A DNA stretch of 64,000 bases from Schlesneria sp. DSM 10557 (GTDB taxonomy: Bacteria; Planctomycetota; Planctomycetia; Planctomycetales; Planctomycetaceae), in assembly GCF_041860085.1 (NCBI RefSeq), contig NZ_CP124747.1, positions 2,480,001 through 2,544,000 on the forward strand, read 5' to 3'. Both the position numbers and the translations under genes were made by a program. The notes below the pieces were generated by a model. It was not told the origin of the DNA and searched no databases. It saw only the letters and a program-made list of their open reading frames with translations. This document shows, piece by piece, positions 47,893-55,442 of the stretch (position 1 is the first letter of the stretch; every line of letters starts with the position of its first letter).

Positions 47893-48956
47893 CGACCGCC
47901 ACACCCAACCCGAACCGCGCAATTCTGATCGTTGCGCTCAAGTGGCTGCTCGCCATTGGACTGCTCTCGGCTCTGCTCTGGTTTTCCCGTGACAACCTGG
48001 CTCAGCTCAGAAGTCGCCGGATCCTCTGGGGAGTTTTCCTCATGGCACTAGCCATTCGGTTCGCCTCGCTGATGGCGACATTCAGCCGGTGGCGATTGCT
48101 GGTCCGCGGGATCGACCTTCCGCTCTCACTCCGCGAGACCTTTCGCCTGGGAATGCTGGGCGAAGCGTGCAACCTGATGGGCCCCGGGGCCGTGGGGGGA
48201 GACCTCGTGAAAGCCGCACTGCTCGCCAAAGACCATCCCCGCAGGATTGCATCTGTCATGGCTACCGTCTTTCTGGATCGAGTTCTGGGGATGTGGGCGT
48301 TATTCGTCCTGGGGGCGGTCGCCTCGCTGAGTCCTGCGGGAACGAAACCGGGCCCTGAATTGCAGTGGGCGGTCTGGGTGCTGTGGGGTGGATCGATCGC
48401 CGGACTGATCGGCATCGGCCTGATGTTTGTTCCCGCATTCACCCACTCACGGCTGATGCACTGGCTGACCACCTGGAAATTCGTCGGTCGGATTGTAAAG
48501 GAACTGATGGACTCAATCGCGCTCTACCAGGGAAAACCCCAGATCGTCATCGGAGCCGCCCTGCTAGGCCTGCTGGGCCATTTTGGATTTCTGACATCGT
48601 TCTTTTTCTGTGCCCAGGCGATTCATAGTGGCCAGACTTATCCCGGCTATATCGACCATGTGGTGGGATTGCCCCTTCCAGAAGCCCTCAGTGCCGCGAT
48701 TCCCTCGCCCGGAGGAGTTGGAGCCCTCGAAGGAGCGGTAGCCTGGTTCTATCAGCAGCACCAGCTCGCGGTGGATCCGCAGAGTACGCCCCAGCAGCTT
48801 TCACTGGCCTTCTCGAATGGAGTCCTCACCGCATTGGGATATCGACTGACGATGATGGTCTGGGGTGCCGTCGGAATCGTCTATTACTTCGCATCCAAAG
48901 GCGAAATCCAGAAAGCGGTCGAAGGAGTCTCCACCGAACCGATTCCCACGCCTTGA
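47889..48956 (+). CDS. Lysylphosphatidylglycerol synthase/flippase-like membrane protein (UPF0104)
   Basis: A 355-residue polytopic membrane protein of the AglD/MprF-N-terminal 'flippase-like' family (YbhN group). It starts with GTG 47889 overlapping the rdgB stop. About eight hydrophobic helices are visible. Typical family segments are FSRWRLLVRGIDLPLSLRET, LGEACNLMGPGAVGGDLVKA, and SAAIPSPGGVGALEGAVAWF in the second half, the latter being the strongest signature. These proteins are thought to move lipids or glycolipids across the membrane; no synthetase domain is attached here. The coupling with rdgB is probably positional. The C-terminus ends in a short soluble tail. Confidence 0.88.
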   Translation: MTTATPNPNRAILIVALKWLLAIGLLSALLWFSRDNLAQLRSRRILWGVFLMALAIRFASLMATFSRWRLLVRGIDLPLSLRETFRLGMLGEACNLMGPGAVGGDLVKAALLAKDHPRRIASVMATVFLDRVLGMWALFVLGAVASLSPAGTKPGPELQWAVWVLWGGSIAGLIGIGLMFVPAFTHSRLMHWLTTWKFVGRIVKELMDSIALYQGKPQIVIGAALLGLLGHFGFLTSFFFCAQAIHSGQTYPGYIDHVVGLPLPEALSAAIPSPGGVGALEGAVAWFYQQHQLAVDPQSTPQQLSLAFSNGVLTALGYRLTMMVWGAVGIVYYFASKGEIQKAVEGVSTEPIPTP

Positions 48957-49044
48957 TCACGCTGCCCCGTGTGTCGCCCCATAAACTCAGCAATCACCTG
49001 CGCAGTCCCTGATAACGGCGCAGGAAGATTCTCGCGGAACGACT

Positions 49045-49075
49045 GCACGAGATCCTTCGTCTGAGGGTCTCGTGC
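49045..49075. terminator. Bidirectional hairpin between convergent genes
   Basis: GCACGAGATCC (49045-49055) pairs with GGGTCTCGTGC (49065-49075), 11 bp with one G-T pair and a 9-nt loop. It lies between the flippase-like gene (+) and the NuoL-like gene (-). It shares GGTCTCGTG and CGGCACGA with the palindrome at 35402. Confidence 0.6.
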
Positions 49076-49084
49076 GGCACGACG

Positions 49085-49792
49085 TCAGATGACAATCAGC
49101 CAGGTGAGCAGCACCGCCGCGGCGCCTAGAACGACCGCGAGTAGCTGCACAGAAATGGGACTCGCTTCGATCACTTCGAATTGCTCGCTGATCCAGTTCG
49201 GAAGAGAGATCATCGCTCCTCGTCCAACGGGCTTACAGAGTTTTTCCCCGATCCACTGCAGCCCGTGGGTCAGCCCCCGCAAACGGGCTGTCGTTTTGCC
49301 GGGCGAGGAGGAAACGGCCGGGCCACTGAGGATTCGGATCAGGACACTGAGCAGCAGGCTGACAACTCCCCAAGACAAGAGCGATTGGGGCAGATTCGGT
49401 GAGAACAGAAAGCCCATGGTAGAGGCAAAAAGCAGCGAGCAGGTCACCTGCACGTTCTCTGGCAAGGGGGGACATTTTCGCAACGAGATAGACCAGGCGG
49501 TCAGCAGGATTCCACCACCGATCAGAGTGACCAGGAGTGCCTTGATCAGCGTCGCCTCAGCCCCGAATTCCAGCGAGAATTGACGGGGATTGGGAACCGT
49601 CAGCCAGGTGAATTTCGGTAACGTCACCAGCGCGGGTTCGGAACTGTTCCCACCCGTCAGCAGCACGGCCAGGATCGCAGCACAAAGAGTCCCACCCAGC
49701 ACCCCCAGATGGGTGGCTACGAGGCTCCATGCGTTCCGCCCCAGCATAAAGCAGGTCAGTGATGCGATTGCTCCCATCACTGCGAATGCCAC
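49085..49792 (-). CDS. Truncated NuoL-like membrane protein
   Basis: At least 235 residues, with six or more hydrophobic helices. The N-terminal 160 residues follow NuoL by eye: LPKFTWLTVPNPRQFSLEFG resembles the NuoL segment before helix 3, then a helix, then LLFASTMGFLFSPNLPQSLL and WGVVS in the place of NuoL's WEGVG (Gly142 for the functional Glu). About 370 residues of the antiporter core are missing; after a linker, KPVGRGAMISLPNWISEQFE and a final helix resemble the NuoL C-terminus. The tracked start is GTG 49792, but the first helix continues upstream in frame (QFLLIATVAF), so a rare start such as CTG at 49822 is possible. Third of three linked genes. Function unknown. Confidence 0.6.
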   Translation of the reverse strand: MAFAVMGAIASLTCFMLGRNAWSLVATHLGVLGGTLCAAILAVLLTGGNSSEPALVTLPKFTWLTVPNPRQFSLEFGAEATLIKALLVTLIGGGILLTAWSISLRKCPPLPENVQVTCSLLFASTMGFLFSPNLPQSLLSWGVVSLLLSVLIRILSGPAVSSSPGKTTARLRGLTHGLQWIGEKLCKPVGRGAMISLPNWISEQFEVIEASPISVQLLAVVLGAAAVLLTWLIVI

Positions 49793-49821
49793 CGTAGCAA
49801 TCAGAAGGAATTGAACAGAGG

Positions 49822-50121
49822 TCAGGATGGTTGATGCTCCTGCTCGTGAGTCGTGTCCTCGTCACACCGCGCCACTGCCCCGCACTCCTGAATGATGAGC
49901 AATGTCACGGCGACCATTCCTGCCAGTTTTAATTCTGTCCGTTCCGGGAAGCTGACAGCACTGACGACGATCGTCATCAGGATCCCCTGCCCCAGCAGTC
50001 CCCGCAAGAGACTGCGCTCACGAGTTCCCCGCGCCGAGACGACTCCCGGGATTCCGATCACCAGAAGTAACAGCACGTAAAGCAGTCGGACGACCCAGAG
50101 GCGGTGTTCAGGATTCATCAA
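49822..50121 (-). CDS. NuoK-like small membrane protein
   Basis: A 99-residue protein, the length of NuoK, with three hydrophobic helices (about 8-28, 37-56 and 66-84). RSLLRGLLGQGILMTIVVSA corresponds in place to the second NuoK helix, where the conserved Glu is replaced by Gly or Gln; the third helix keeps one Glu (Glu79, LLIIQECGAVA) where NuoK has its second. The start ATG 50121 lies inside the upstream gene (14-bp overlap), so the two are translationally coupled; NuoL-like follows after 29 nt. The polar tail (DEDTTHEQEHQ) is unlike NuoK. Family assignment is by pattern and order, not clear identity. Confidence 0.55.
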   Translation of the reverse strand: MMNPEHRLWVVRLLYVLLLLVIGIPGVVSARGTRERSLLRGLLGQGILMTIVVSAVSFPERTELKLAGMVAVTLLIIQECGAVARCDEDTTHEQEHQPS

Positions 50122-50983
50122 TGTCTCCCGGGATCTCCGCGGGCGAATCGTCGTCGGACAGATCAGGCGATGGATTCTGCCCCGGCCGATCAGCCATCCT
50201 CGTCATCGCCAGGTGCAGAAACACGACGACGGTAAGCAGGACAATGATGTCCGCGCGTGCCCCGACAAGCAGTTCACTTAATCGGGGTCGATCCTGCGTG
50301 GGCGGCTGCGGAGCAAACACCTCCGACAGTAGTTCCGCAGGAGGAAGAATCGCATGTCGCGGGCTGGAGATCGCACGGGCGGTCTCTGTCCGTACGGCAT
50401 ACGCCAGCGTCCCGATCAGCAGCAGCGCGACGACTACCGTCAGGCTACCGATCAGCAGGTAATCGCCCCGGTTGTCATCGCTGGAAGATCCGGGCTGGAT
50501 GGTCGTCAGTTGAACCAGATGTTCCCGGACGGACTGACGTTCCTGTCGCGCAAAGATTTGGACGAGCGAAACAGACCGGATGGTGCCAATCGCCAGCAGC
50601 CCCAACCCAGCTTCGAACTGTTTCCAGTAGAAGCAGAGCAGCGCATTGGCCACCGCCAGCAGCACATAGGCAAGCTGCCGACCTTCGAACAGCAATCGAC
50701 TCATGACCGCCACCGCCGCCGTGATACCGATCGCCATCAGGCTGAAGGGAATCAGATCGCCCGCTTTGAGGGGAGACACCGCACCTGCTTGGCCACCCCC
50801 CAGCGCCAGAAAAATCATGACGCAGTAAACGAGCGTGGCAAGCCCCGCCCACAGGCGAATTTCGCGATGAACCTGGGGGCTGTGCCACAGCGTCAGCGCC
50901 ACCGCCCACATCCCGAGCAGCAGCACTAACCACCAGGGTAAAAAAGGATCATCCATCGGTCGGCCCGTCACCTGAGTGGTCAT
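50108..50983 (-). CDS. NuoJ-like membrane protein with extra N-terminal helices
   Basis: A 291-residue membrane protein with seven or so hydrophobic helices. Residues about 100-150 (RQLAYVLLAVANALLCFYWK, then QFEAGLGLLAIGTIRSVSLV) resemble the NuoJ region with its helix 2 and the pi-bulge helix 3, but the conserved Tyr and Gly-Ala there are not kept. The C-terminal part has an insertion before a last helix, as NuoJ does (RLSELLVGARADIIVLLTVV). The N-terminal three helices have no counterpart. The last 30 residues are acidic. First gene of the trio; ATG 50983 is used, ATG 50956 is an alternative. Without its neighbours it would be called an unknown membrane protein. Confidence 0.5.
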   Translation of the reverse strand: MTTQVTGRPMDDPFLPWWLVLLLGMWAVALTLWHSPQVHREIRLWAGLATLVYCVMIFLALGGGQAGAVSPLKAGDLIPFSLMAIGITAAVAVMSRLLFEGRQLAYVLLAVANALLCFYWKQFEAGLGLLAIGTIRSVSLVQIFARQERQSVREHLVQLTTIQPGSSSDDNRGDYLLIGSLTVVVALLLIGTLAYAVRTETARAISSPRHAILPPAELLSEVFAPQPPTQDRPRLSELLVGARADIIVLLTVVVFLHLAMTRMADRPGQNPSPDLSDDDSPAEIPGDIDES

Positions 50984-51145
50984 TCCAGAGCAGCGACAGA
51001 CCGGCCAACCATTTCGGAAAAGTCACCTCCCGAGAATGGCTCTGGCACAACCTTTCAACGACTCTCGGTGTTACAATGACGGCAGGGACTCTTTTCAATG
51101 GGAGTCGTGCTTGTTCATCGTTCCTCACGATCCTGTGTTGCCACG

Positions 51146-51448
51146 TCAGGATTTGACGTTCCGCTGTGGAATCAGCCGCTTGTTGACGTCAATCTGCACT
51201 TCTCCAAAGGCCTGCTCGTGCCGCTGCAGCGATGCGCCCAAGGCCATCCAGAGTCGCTTCGCGGTGAAATAGTTAACCACCAGACGCTGTGTCACCTTAA
51301 CAGGTTGGTTCTGGGCTCCAGGAGCCTGGGAGTTTAATCCGAAATCCAGGACCAGTTCTTCTGGCAGCCCCGAAACGCGAGCAAAATTGGCGTACAGCGG
51401 TTCCAACCCCTCTGACTCAATCACCTGCTGCATTTGCAGGTTCGCCAT
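51146..51448 (-). CDS. DUF3467 family protein
   Basis: A 100-residue soluble protein. ATG 51448 (MANLQMQQVIESEGLEPLYA) is preferred to the frame start at 51592, whose first 48 residues show no domain. The family pattern is clear: PLYANFARVSGLPEELVLDF, then KVTQRLVVNYFTAKRLWMAL and RHEQAFGEVQID. DUF3467 proteins occur widely as short, single-domain proteins of unknown function. The C-terminus is basic. The gene is on the same strand as, and 163 bp upstream of, the NuoJ-like gene, but the spacer is long enough for a separate promoter, so a link is not evident. Confidence 0.85.
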   Translation of the reverse strand: MANLQMQQVIESEGLEPLYANFARVSGLPEELVLDFGLNSQAPGAQNQPVKVTQRLVVNYFTAKRLWMALGASLQRHEQAFGEVQIDVNKRLIPQRNVKS

Positions 51449-51946
51449 CGAACGCTCGTTTTCAGGGATATTTGAAGAGCCGGTTGCTTCGGGCACGACG
51501 TATTCTCCAACGCAGGAATGAGAGCGGAGGGTTCGGTAGACCGCAGAATGCGGAAGCCGAGCATCATGACCTCCACGTACGTAAACTGTCAATAACCGCC
51601 TCAGACGACCATGACGGAATCAGTGATCCGCACCTGTTCCTCCCCACACACGGCCAGTCAATCCTGTCTGCACTGGCTTGACCGGCAAGGCAACTTCGTT
51701 TGTTCAAGGTGTTCAGTTCCTGCACTTCAGAAGAAGGGAAGCTCAAGTCACGACGAGGGATGCCAGAGCATGCGGTTTGGCCCGAGGACGGCCAACCAGA
51801 CAGAGCTCCCTCGCTTTGGATCCGGGGAGCGAAGATACCCCGTCGTCCGTCCGACGGACTCACCACGCGTGAGACCTCCAGTAATTGCCTTCGCTCACAA
51901 ATCACCCCATGATCCGCATCTTCTTCAATCTGCGCAGAATTTCCAT
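51449..51946. other. Spacer upstream of DUF3467 gene
   Basis: About 500 bp. Overlapping frames on both strands (51611-51997 plus, 51564-52010 minus) lack ribosome-binding sites and domain features and are rejected. Nothing else was seen until the sRNA promoter. Confidence 0.4.
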
Positions 51947-51974
51947 TTGACTTCAGAAAAAGTTGAAGTATGTT
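51947..51974 (+). promoter_or_regulatory. Predicted sigma70-type promoter of candidate sRNA
   Basis: TTGACT (51947-51952), 16-nt spacer, TATGTT (51969-51974). Transcription would start near 51981. It is followed by no open reading frame, only by two hairpins and a T-tract. Confidence 0.55.
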
Positions 51975-51980
51975 TAAAGA

Positions 51981-52095
51981 GTCAGTCGTCACACTGATGC
52001 AACACAACATTTGACTTCTCCAGGGGTCAAATGTTCTTAACGCGGCAAGGACGGAGCAGGGAGCTTCGAGGGGACCTTGCCGCGTTTTTCTTTTT
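51981..52095 (+). ncRNA. Candidate small RNA with two hairpins and intrinsic terminator
   Basis: About 115 nt. The first hairpin has 10 perfect pairs, arms 52006-52015 and 52026-52035, with loop TTCTCCAGGG. The second, arms 52039-52050 and 52075-52086, is a 12-bp GC-rich stem with a 24-nt loop and is followed by TTTCTTTTT, a good intrinsic terminator. The large loop contains GGAGC, GGGAGC and GGGGA, reminiscent of ribosome-binding or CsrA-type sites; that reading is speculative. There is no coding gene upstream on this strand that the terminator could serve. Boundaries are predicted only. Confidence 0.55.
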
Positions 52096-52455
52096 CAATC
52101 GCTCTGCCTGAACGGTTCGTACTCTCACGAAAATTTCTCTTACGCTAATCCTGTCATCAGGTTGCGTCTGGATCGATCGCGGCCTCCAGAGGACGAGATG
52201 GCCTGCGAGCACACTGTGCCGCACTTCTGAATTCCCAAGTGAATGCCAAGGTTTCCCCCCGCCCTCCCCTTGTCATGCGTCGGGGTGCGGCAGTCCGCTG
52301 CGAAGATTTTCACAAGTCGCGCCCGGCTTCATCCGATCAACTGATACAGCCCTTCAGGTTCGCGTATTCGGTTTCTACCGGCCTCTGATCGATGCCGACC
52401 CGAATTCCGATGTGCTAACAACCGAATGGCGGGGCCGATCGGGGGGAAATCTTTC
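52096..52455. other. Region upstream of secretin gene
   Basis: 360 bp. The secretin frame is open from 52426; the ATG at 52456 is favoured. No clear promoter pair or repeat was seen. Confidence 0.4.
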
Positions 52456-55065
52456 ATGCCAAGTCAGTCAGGTTCAATCCGTCCCTTCCAGACGGCATTC
52501 TGGTGCGTTGCGCTGGCCCTCGGACTGCCCGCCGTGGCATTCATGTTTGGCATGATTCGTGTGCGGCAGTTGCAGTCGGTTGCCAATCCACGCTGGGCCA
52601 CGTTCGCGAGAGATTTCCAGGCGCAGCAGCGTGAAGAGGTCCAGTCTCCACCTGCTTCCAAACCAGAATCCCAACACGTTGCTCAGCGTCCCGGCCACAG
52701 CAGTGCGTCCGTCCCCTTTCGGGACCGCAACGACGTAGACCTGCACTCGTCGGTGCCAACGGCTCAGAAACTTCCGCAGACGGTCTTTACAGGCTCTGTC
52801 ACCGGACGTCACTCAATCGATTCCCCGGTCAGCTCCCACCCCATTCCGCCGGCAGTCGCCGAGGCGGTGCGGGGACATTCGAATTCGGAAATTGAAGAGT
52901 TACCACCCATCGTATTTCGTCCACTCGACGAAGATTCCTATCCGAAACCAGAAACTCCCACGGCTGAGGCAACTCAGCGACTGGAAATTCAACTCGCCGA
53001 AGTCCGGCAGCAGCTCCGTCAATTGACCAGTCGGCAGCATGAGCGACAACTCGAAGACCGCCAGCGCGAGACCCAGTTACTGGATGCCCTGGCAAAGCTC
53101 AACGATCAAAAGCAAACACGAAAACGCTTCGATGTGCCGGAAACACGGCTCGCGCAGCTTCCACTGCCAGACGAGGATGAATTCTCGGGTCCTCCCGCGC
53201 CTGCACCACCGACGGATGACGAAGACTTGTCTCCCGAGCCCGCTCCATCCTTCGTACCAGAAGCAGAAATGGATGACGAACCGGTCGTTGAGCCGGCGAA
53301 AGAACCGGAAGTCGAGTTTGAACCGCCGTTTGAGACGCCATCCGAACCTGCGGAAAAGCCCGCTGCCGAACCTGCCGCTGAACCTGCACCGGCACGTGAT
53401 CATGAGCCAGAGTTCGAACCTGAAACAACGGAGTCGGCCCCCCCTGCTCCTTCTGTGACCGAGCCGAAAACATCCACTCCAAAAACACCAGAACTGAAAA
53501 CACCAGAACTGAAGGCTCCCTCACGAAGTATCCCGGAATCAAGACCAACCCGAGGATCGGATGAGCCTTTCCGGGAACCTGCCCCGGCCTCACCAAAGTT
53601 CGCTGACAACTCACCTCCCGTCGACGAGGGACCGATCCGCATCCGACGAACTGACAGTACCGGTCCCTACCCCGTCTATACGATTGACATCGAAAACGCA
53701 GACATCCGTCAGGTCTTTGCCAGGCTCAGCGGCGAAGCCCAGATCAGTCTCTGTCCCAGTGCCGACATACAGGGACTGATCACGCTCCACCTGCGTGACG
53801 TCCCAATTCACACAGCACTCAACGCGATCATCAAATCACGCCATTACATCATCGAGCAGGACGCTCAGATCTATTTCATCCGTACCCCCGATGAAATGGC
53901 GCGGGCGCGACAGGAAACCCGCAAGGTGGTGATGAAGATCTACCAGCCTAACTACATCAGCGCCAGTGAACTGAACCGACTGATCGTCCCGCTACTGTCG
54001 AGCGAGGGACGACAGTCCGTTGCACCACCCGCTGCCGAGGGACTGGGTGAGACGAACACTTCTCCCCTCGCCGATACCAGCGGCCAGAATGATCTGGTCG
54101 TTGTGCAGGATTACCCGGAAGTGCTCGCACAGATCGACCAGGTTCTGGTGGATGTGGATGTCCCGCCGTTACAAGTGGGGATCGAAGCCAAGATCCTGCG
54201 AGTGCGACTCTCCGAGAGCCTGCAACACGGCGTCGATCTGTCGCTGCTTCCCTGTCAGCAGGACCTGGGGACGATGTACGCCGAAGGAGGACTCAAACAA
54301 GGTCGACTCTCCTGCAATGTGCCGACCTTCATCAAGTCGATGGAACGACTGGCCGACACGAGCGTGATTTCGTCACAGCGGATTCAGGTTTCCAACAAGC
54401 ATCGAGCTGAAATGCTGATTGGAGACCGCATCGGGTACCAGTCCCAGGCCGGAGGAGAGATCCGGTTTATGGAAGCGGGAACGCGACTGATCCTGCGGCC
54501 GTCCGTTTCAGCAGACGGGTTGATTCGGCTCGATATCCACCCTGAATACAGCTCAGCCACCGTCAACAAGAAACTGAAAGCTCCCGTACAGAACACCACC
54601 GAACTGACAACACAAGTACTGATCCGTAACGGAGCAACCGTGGCGATTGGTGGTCTGATCTCGGAACAGGTCGTCGACACTGGACATCGAATCCCCAAAG
54701 TGGGTTCCCTGCCTATCATCGGAGCACCATTCCGTCATAAACGCGATCGATTGCAGCGAACCGAGTTGATCGTGCTGGTAACTCCACGCATTCTGGTCGA
54801 CTGCGAAAACGAAGTCGAGGGTCCCTACCTGCAGCAGGTTGCAGAATCCCGGGCGGCCGAATTCCGAGATAGTCGCAGCCACCACAGCCGACAGCAACTC
54901 GCAAGGGCTCATTACGAGCGCGCCTGTGCGGAGTTCCAGAGCGGGAACCTCGTCAAGGCCCATCTGCAGATCCATGCTTCCTTGCGCGAAAACAAGGGAG
55001 ACACGGAGGCGCTGCGACTTCGCGATCAGATCCACGCCGGCCTGATGCAGCACACTGTGCAATAA
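52456..55065 (+). CDS. Secretin-family protein with long acidic Pro-rich linker
   Basis: An 869-residue protein starting at ATG 52456 (GGGGGGAAA upstream). Residues about 10-32 form a hydrophobic helix (TAFWCVALALGLPAVAFMFG), a signal anchor or uncleaved leader. Residues about 40-390 are low-complexity, with Glu, Pro and Ala (EPAEKPAAEPAAEPAPARDH) and a coiled-coil part (170-220). A secretin N-terminal (STN/N0-like) domain is near 408-480 (IENADIRQVFARLSGEAQIS), an N1-like domain follows, and the secretin core is about 565-785 (VEIGIEAKILRVRL-like strand, NGATVAIGGLISEQ, GSLPIIGAPFRHKR, ELIVLVTPRIL). The tail (795-869) has TPR-like helices. It would form an outer-membrane channel of type II/IV-pilus kind. 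No other secretion genes are adjacent. Confidence 0.88.
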   Translation: MPSQSGSIRPFQTAFWCVALALGLPAVAFMFGMIRVRQLQSVANPRWATFARDFQAQQREEVQSPPASKPESQHVAQRPGHSSASVPFRDRNDVDLHSSVPTAQKLPQTVFTGSVTGRHSIDSPVSSHPIPPAVAEAVRGHSNSEIEELPPIVFRPLDEDSYPKPETPTAEATQRLEIQLAEVRQQLRQLTSRQHERQLEDRQRETQLLDALAKLNDQKQTRKRFDVPETRLAQLPLPDEDEFSGPPAPAPPTDDEDLSPEPAPSFVPEAEMDDEPVVEPAKEPEVEFEPPFETPSEPAEKPAAEPAAEPAPARDHEPEFEPETTESAPPAPSVTEPKTSTPKTPELKTPELKAPSRSIPESRPTRGSDEPFREPAPASPKFADNSPPVDEGPIRIRRTDSTGPYPVYTIDIENADIRQVFARLSGEAQISLCPSADIQGLITLHLRDVPIHTALNAIIKSRHYIIEQDAQIYFIRTPDEMARARQETRKVVMKIYQPNYISASELNRLIVPLLSSEGRQSVAPPAAEGLGETNTSPLADTSGQNDLVVVQDYPEVLAQIDQVLVDVDVPPLQVGIEAKILRVRLSESLQHGVDLSLLPCQQDLGTMYAEGGLKQGRLSCNVPTFIKSMERLADTSVISSQRIQVSNKHRAEMLIGDRIGYQSQAGGEIRFMEAGTRLILRPSVSADGLIRLDIHPEYSSATVNKKLKAPVQNTTELTTQVLIRNGATVAIGGLISEQVVDTGHRIPKVGSLPIIGAPFRHKRDRLQRTELIVLVTPRILVDCENEVEGPYLQQVAESRAAEFRDSRSHHSRQQLARAHYERACAEFQSGNLVKAHLQIHASLRENKGDTEALRLRDQIHAGLMQHTVQ

Positions 55066-55192
55066 GGAGCAAGCGTTGACCTGAGTGAGGAATTCATGTT
55101 GGCCTAAGGTGTCGCCGTATGGAACGGCCTGGCTCACCCGGCACATCTGTGGGGCGAGACGCCAGATGGATCCTGTAGACCAGTTGCCTGCA

Positions 55193-55216
55193 AATCGCCC
55201 TGAAATCAGGGCGATT
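55193..55216 (+). terminator. Terminator hairpin after the secretin gene
   Basis: AATCGCCCTGA (55193-55203) pairs perfectly with 55206-55216; the 2-nt loop implies that the top pairs open. It lies 128 nt past the stop codon, without a T-run. The rest of the 377-bp spacer to 55442 shows nothing else. Confidence 0.6.
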
Positions 55217-55442
55217 GCATCACGACAAACGACTTTCCGGAGCGTGACTTTGACAATAATTTCCACCCGAAAGGAAGGATCTCGCGGATTGTTTTGAGAG
55301 ATTCATCTGCCGCTAAATCCGTCTTGTCCGGTTTTTCCCATCTGACTAGCATTCGCGCACGTCGAAGTGGGGAGGCTAAATCGCGCATGCGACGCGAAGA
55401 GGGACTGGTGATGTACGCCCCGAACTTGTCCGCGAGACGCTG

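Noticed and set aside
49085-50983. Calling the trio functional nuoJ, nuoK and nuoL
   Set aside because: Key acidic residues and the NuoL core are missing, and no other complex I genes are adjacent; only resemblance is claimed.
51611-51997. 128-residue plus-strand frame before the candidate sRNA
   Set aside because: Composition is unlike a protein, with no ribosome-binding site, and it ends inside the predicted sRNA region.
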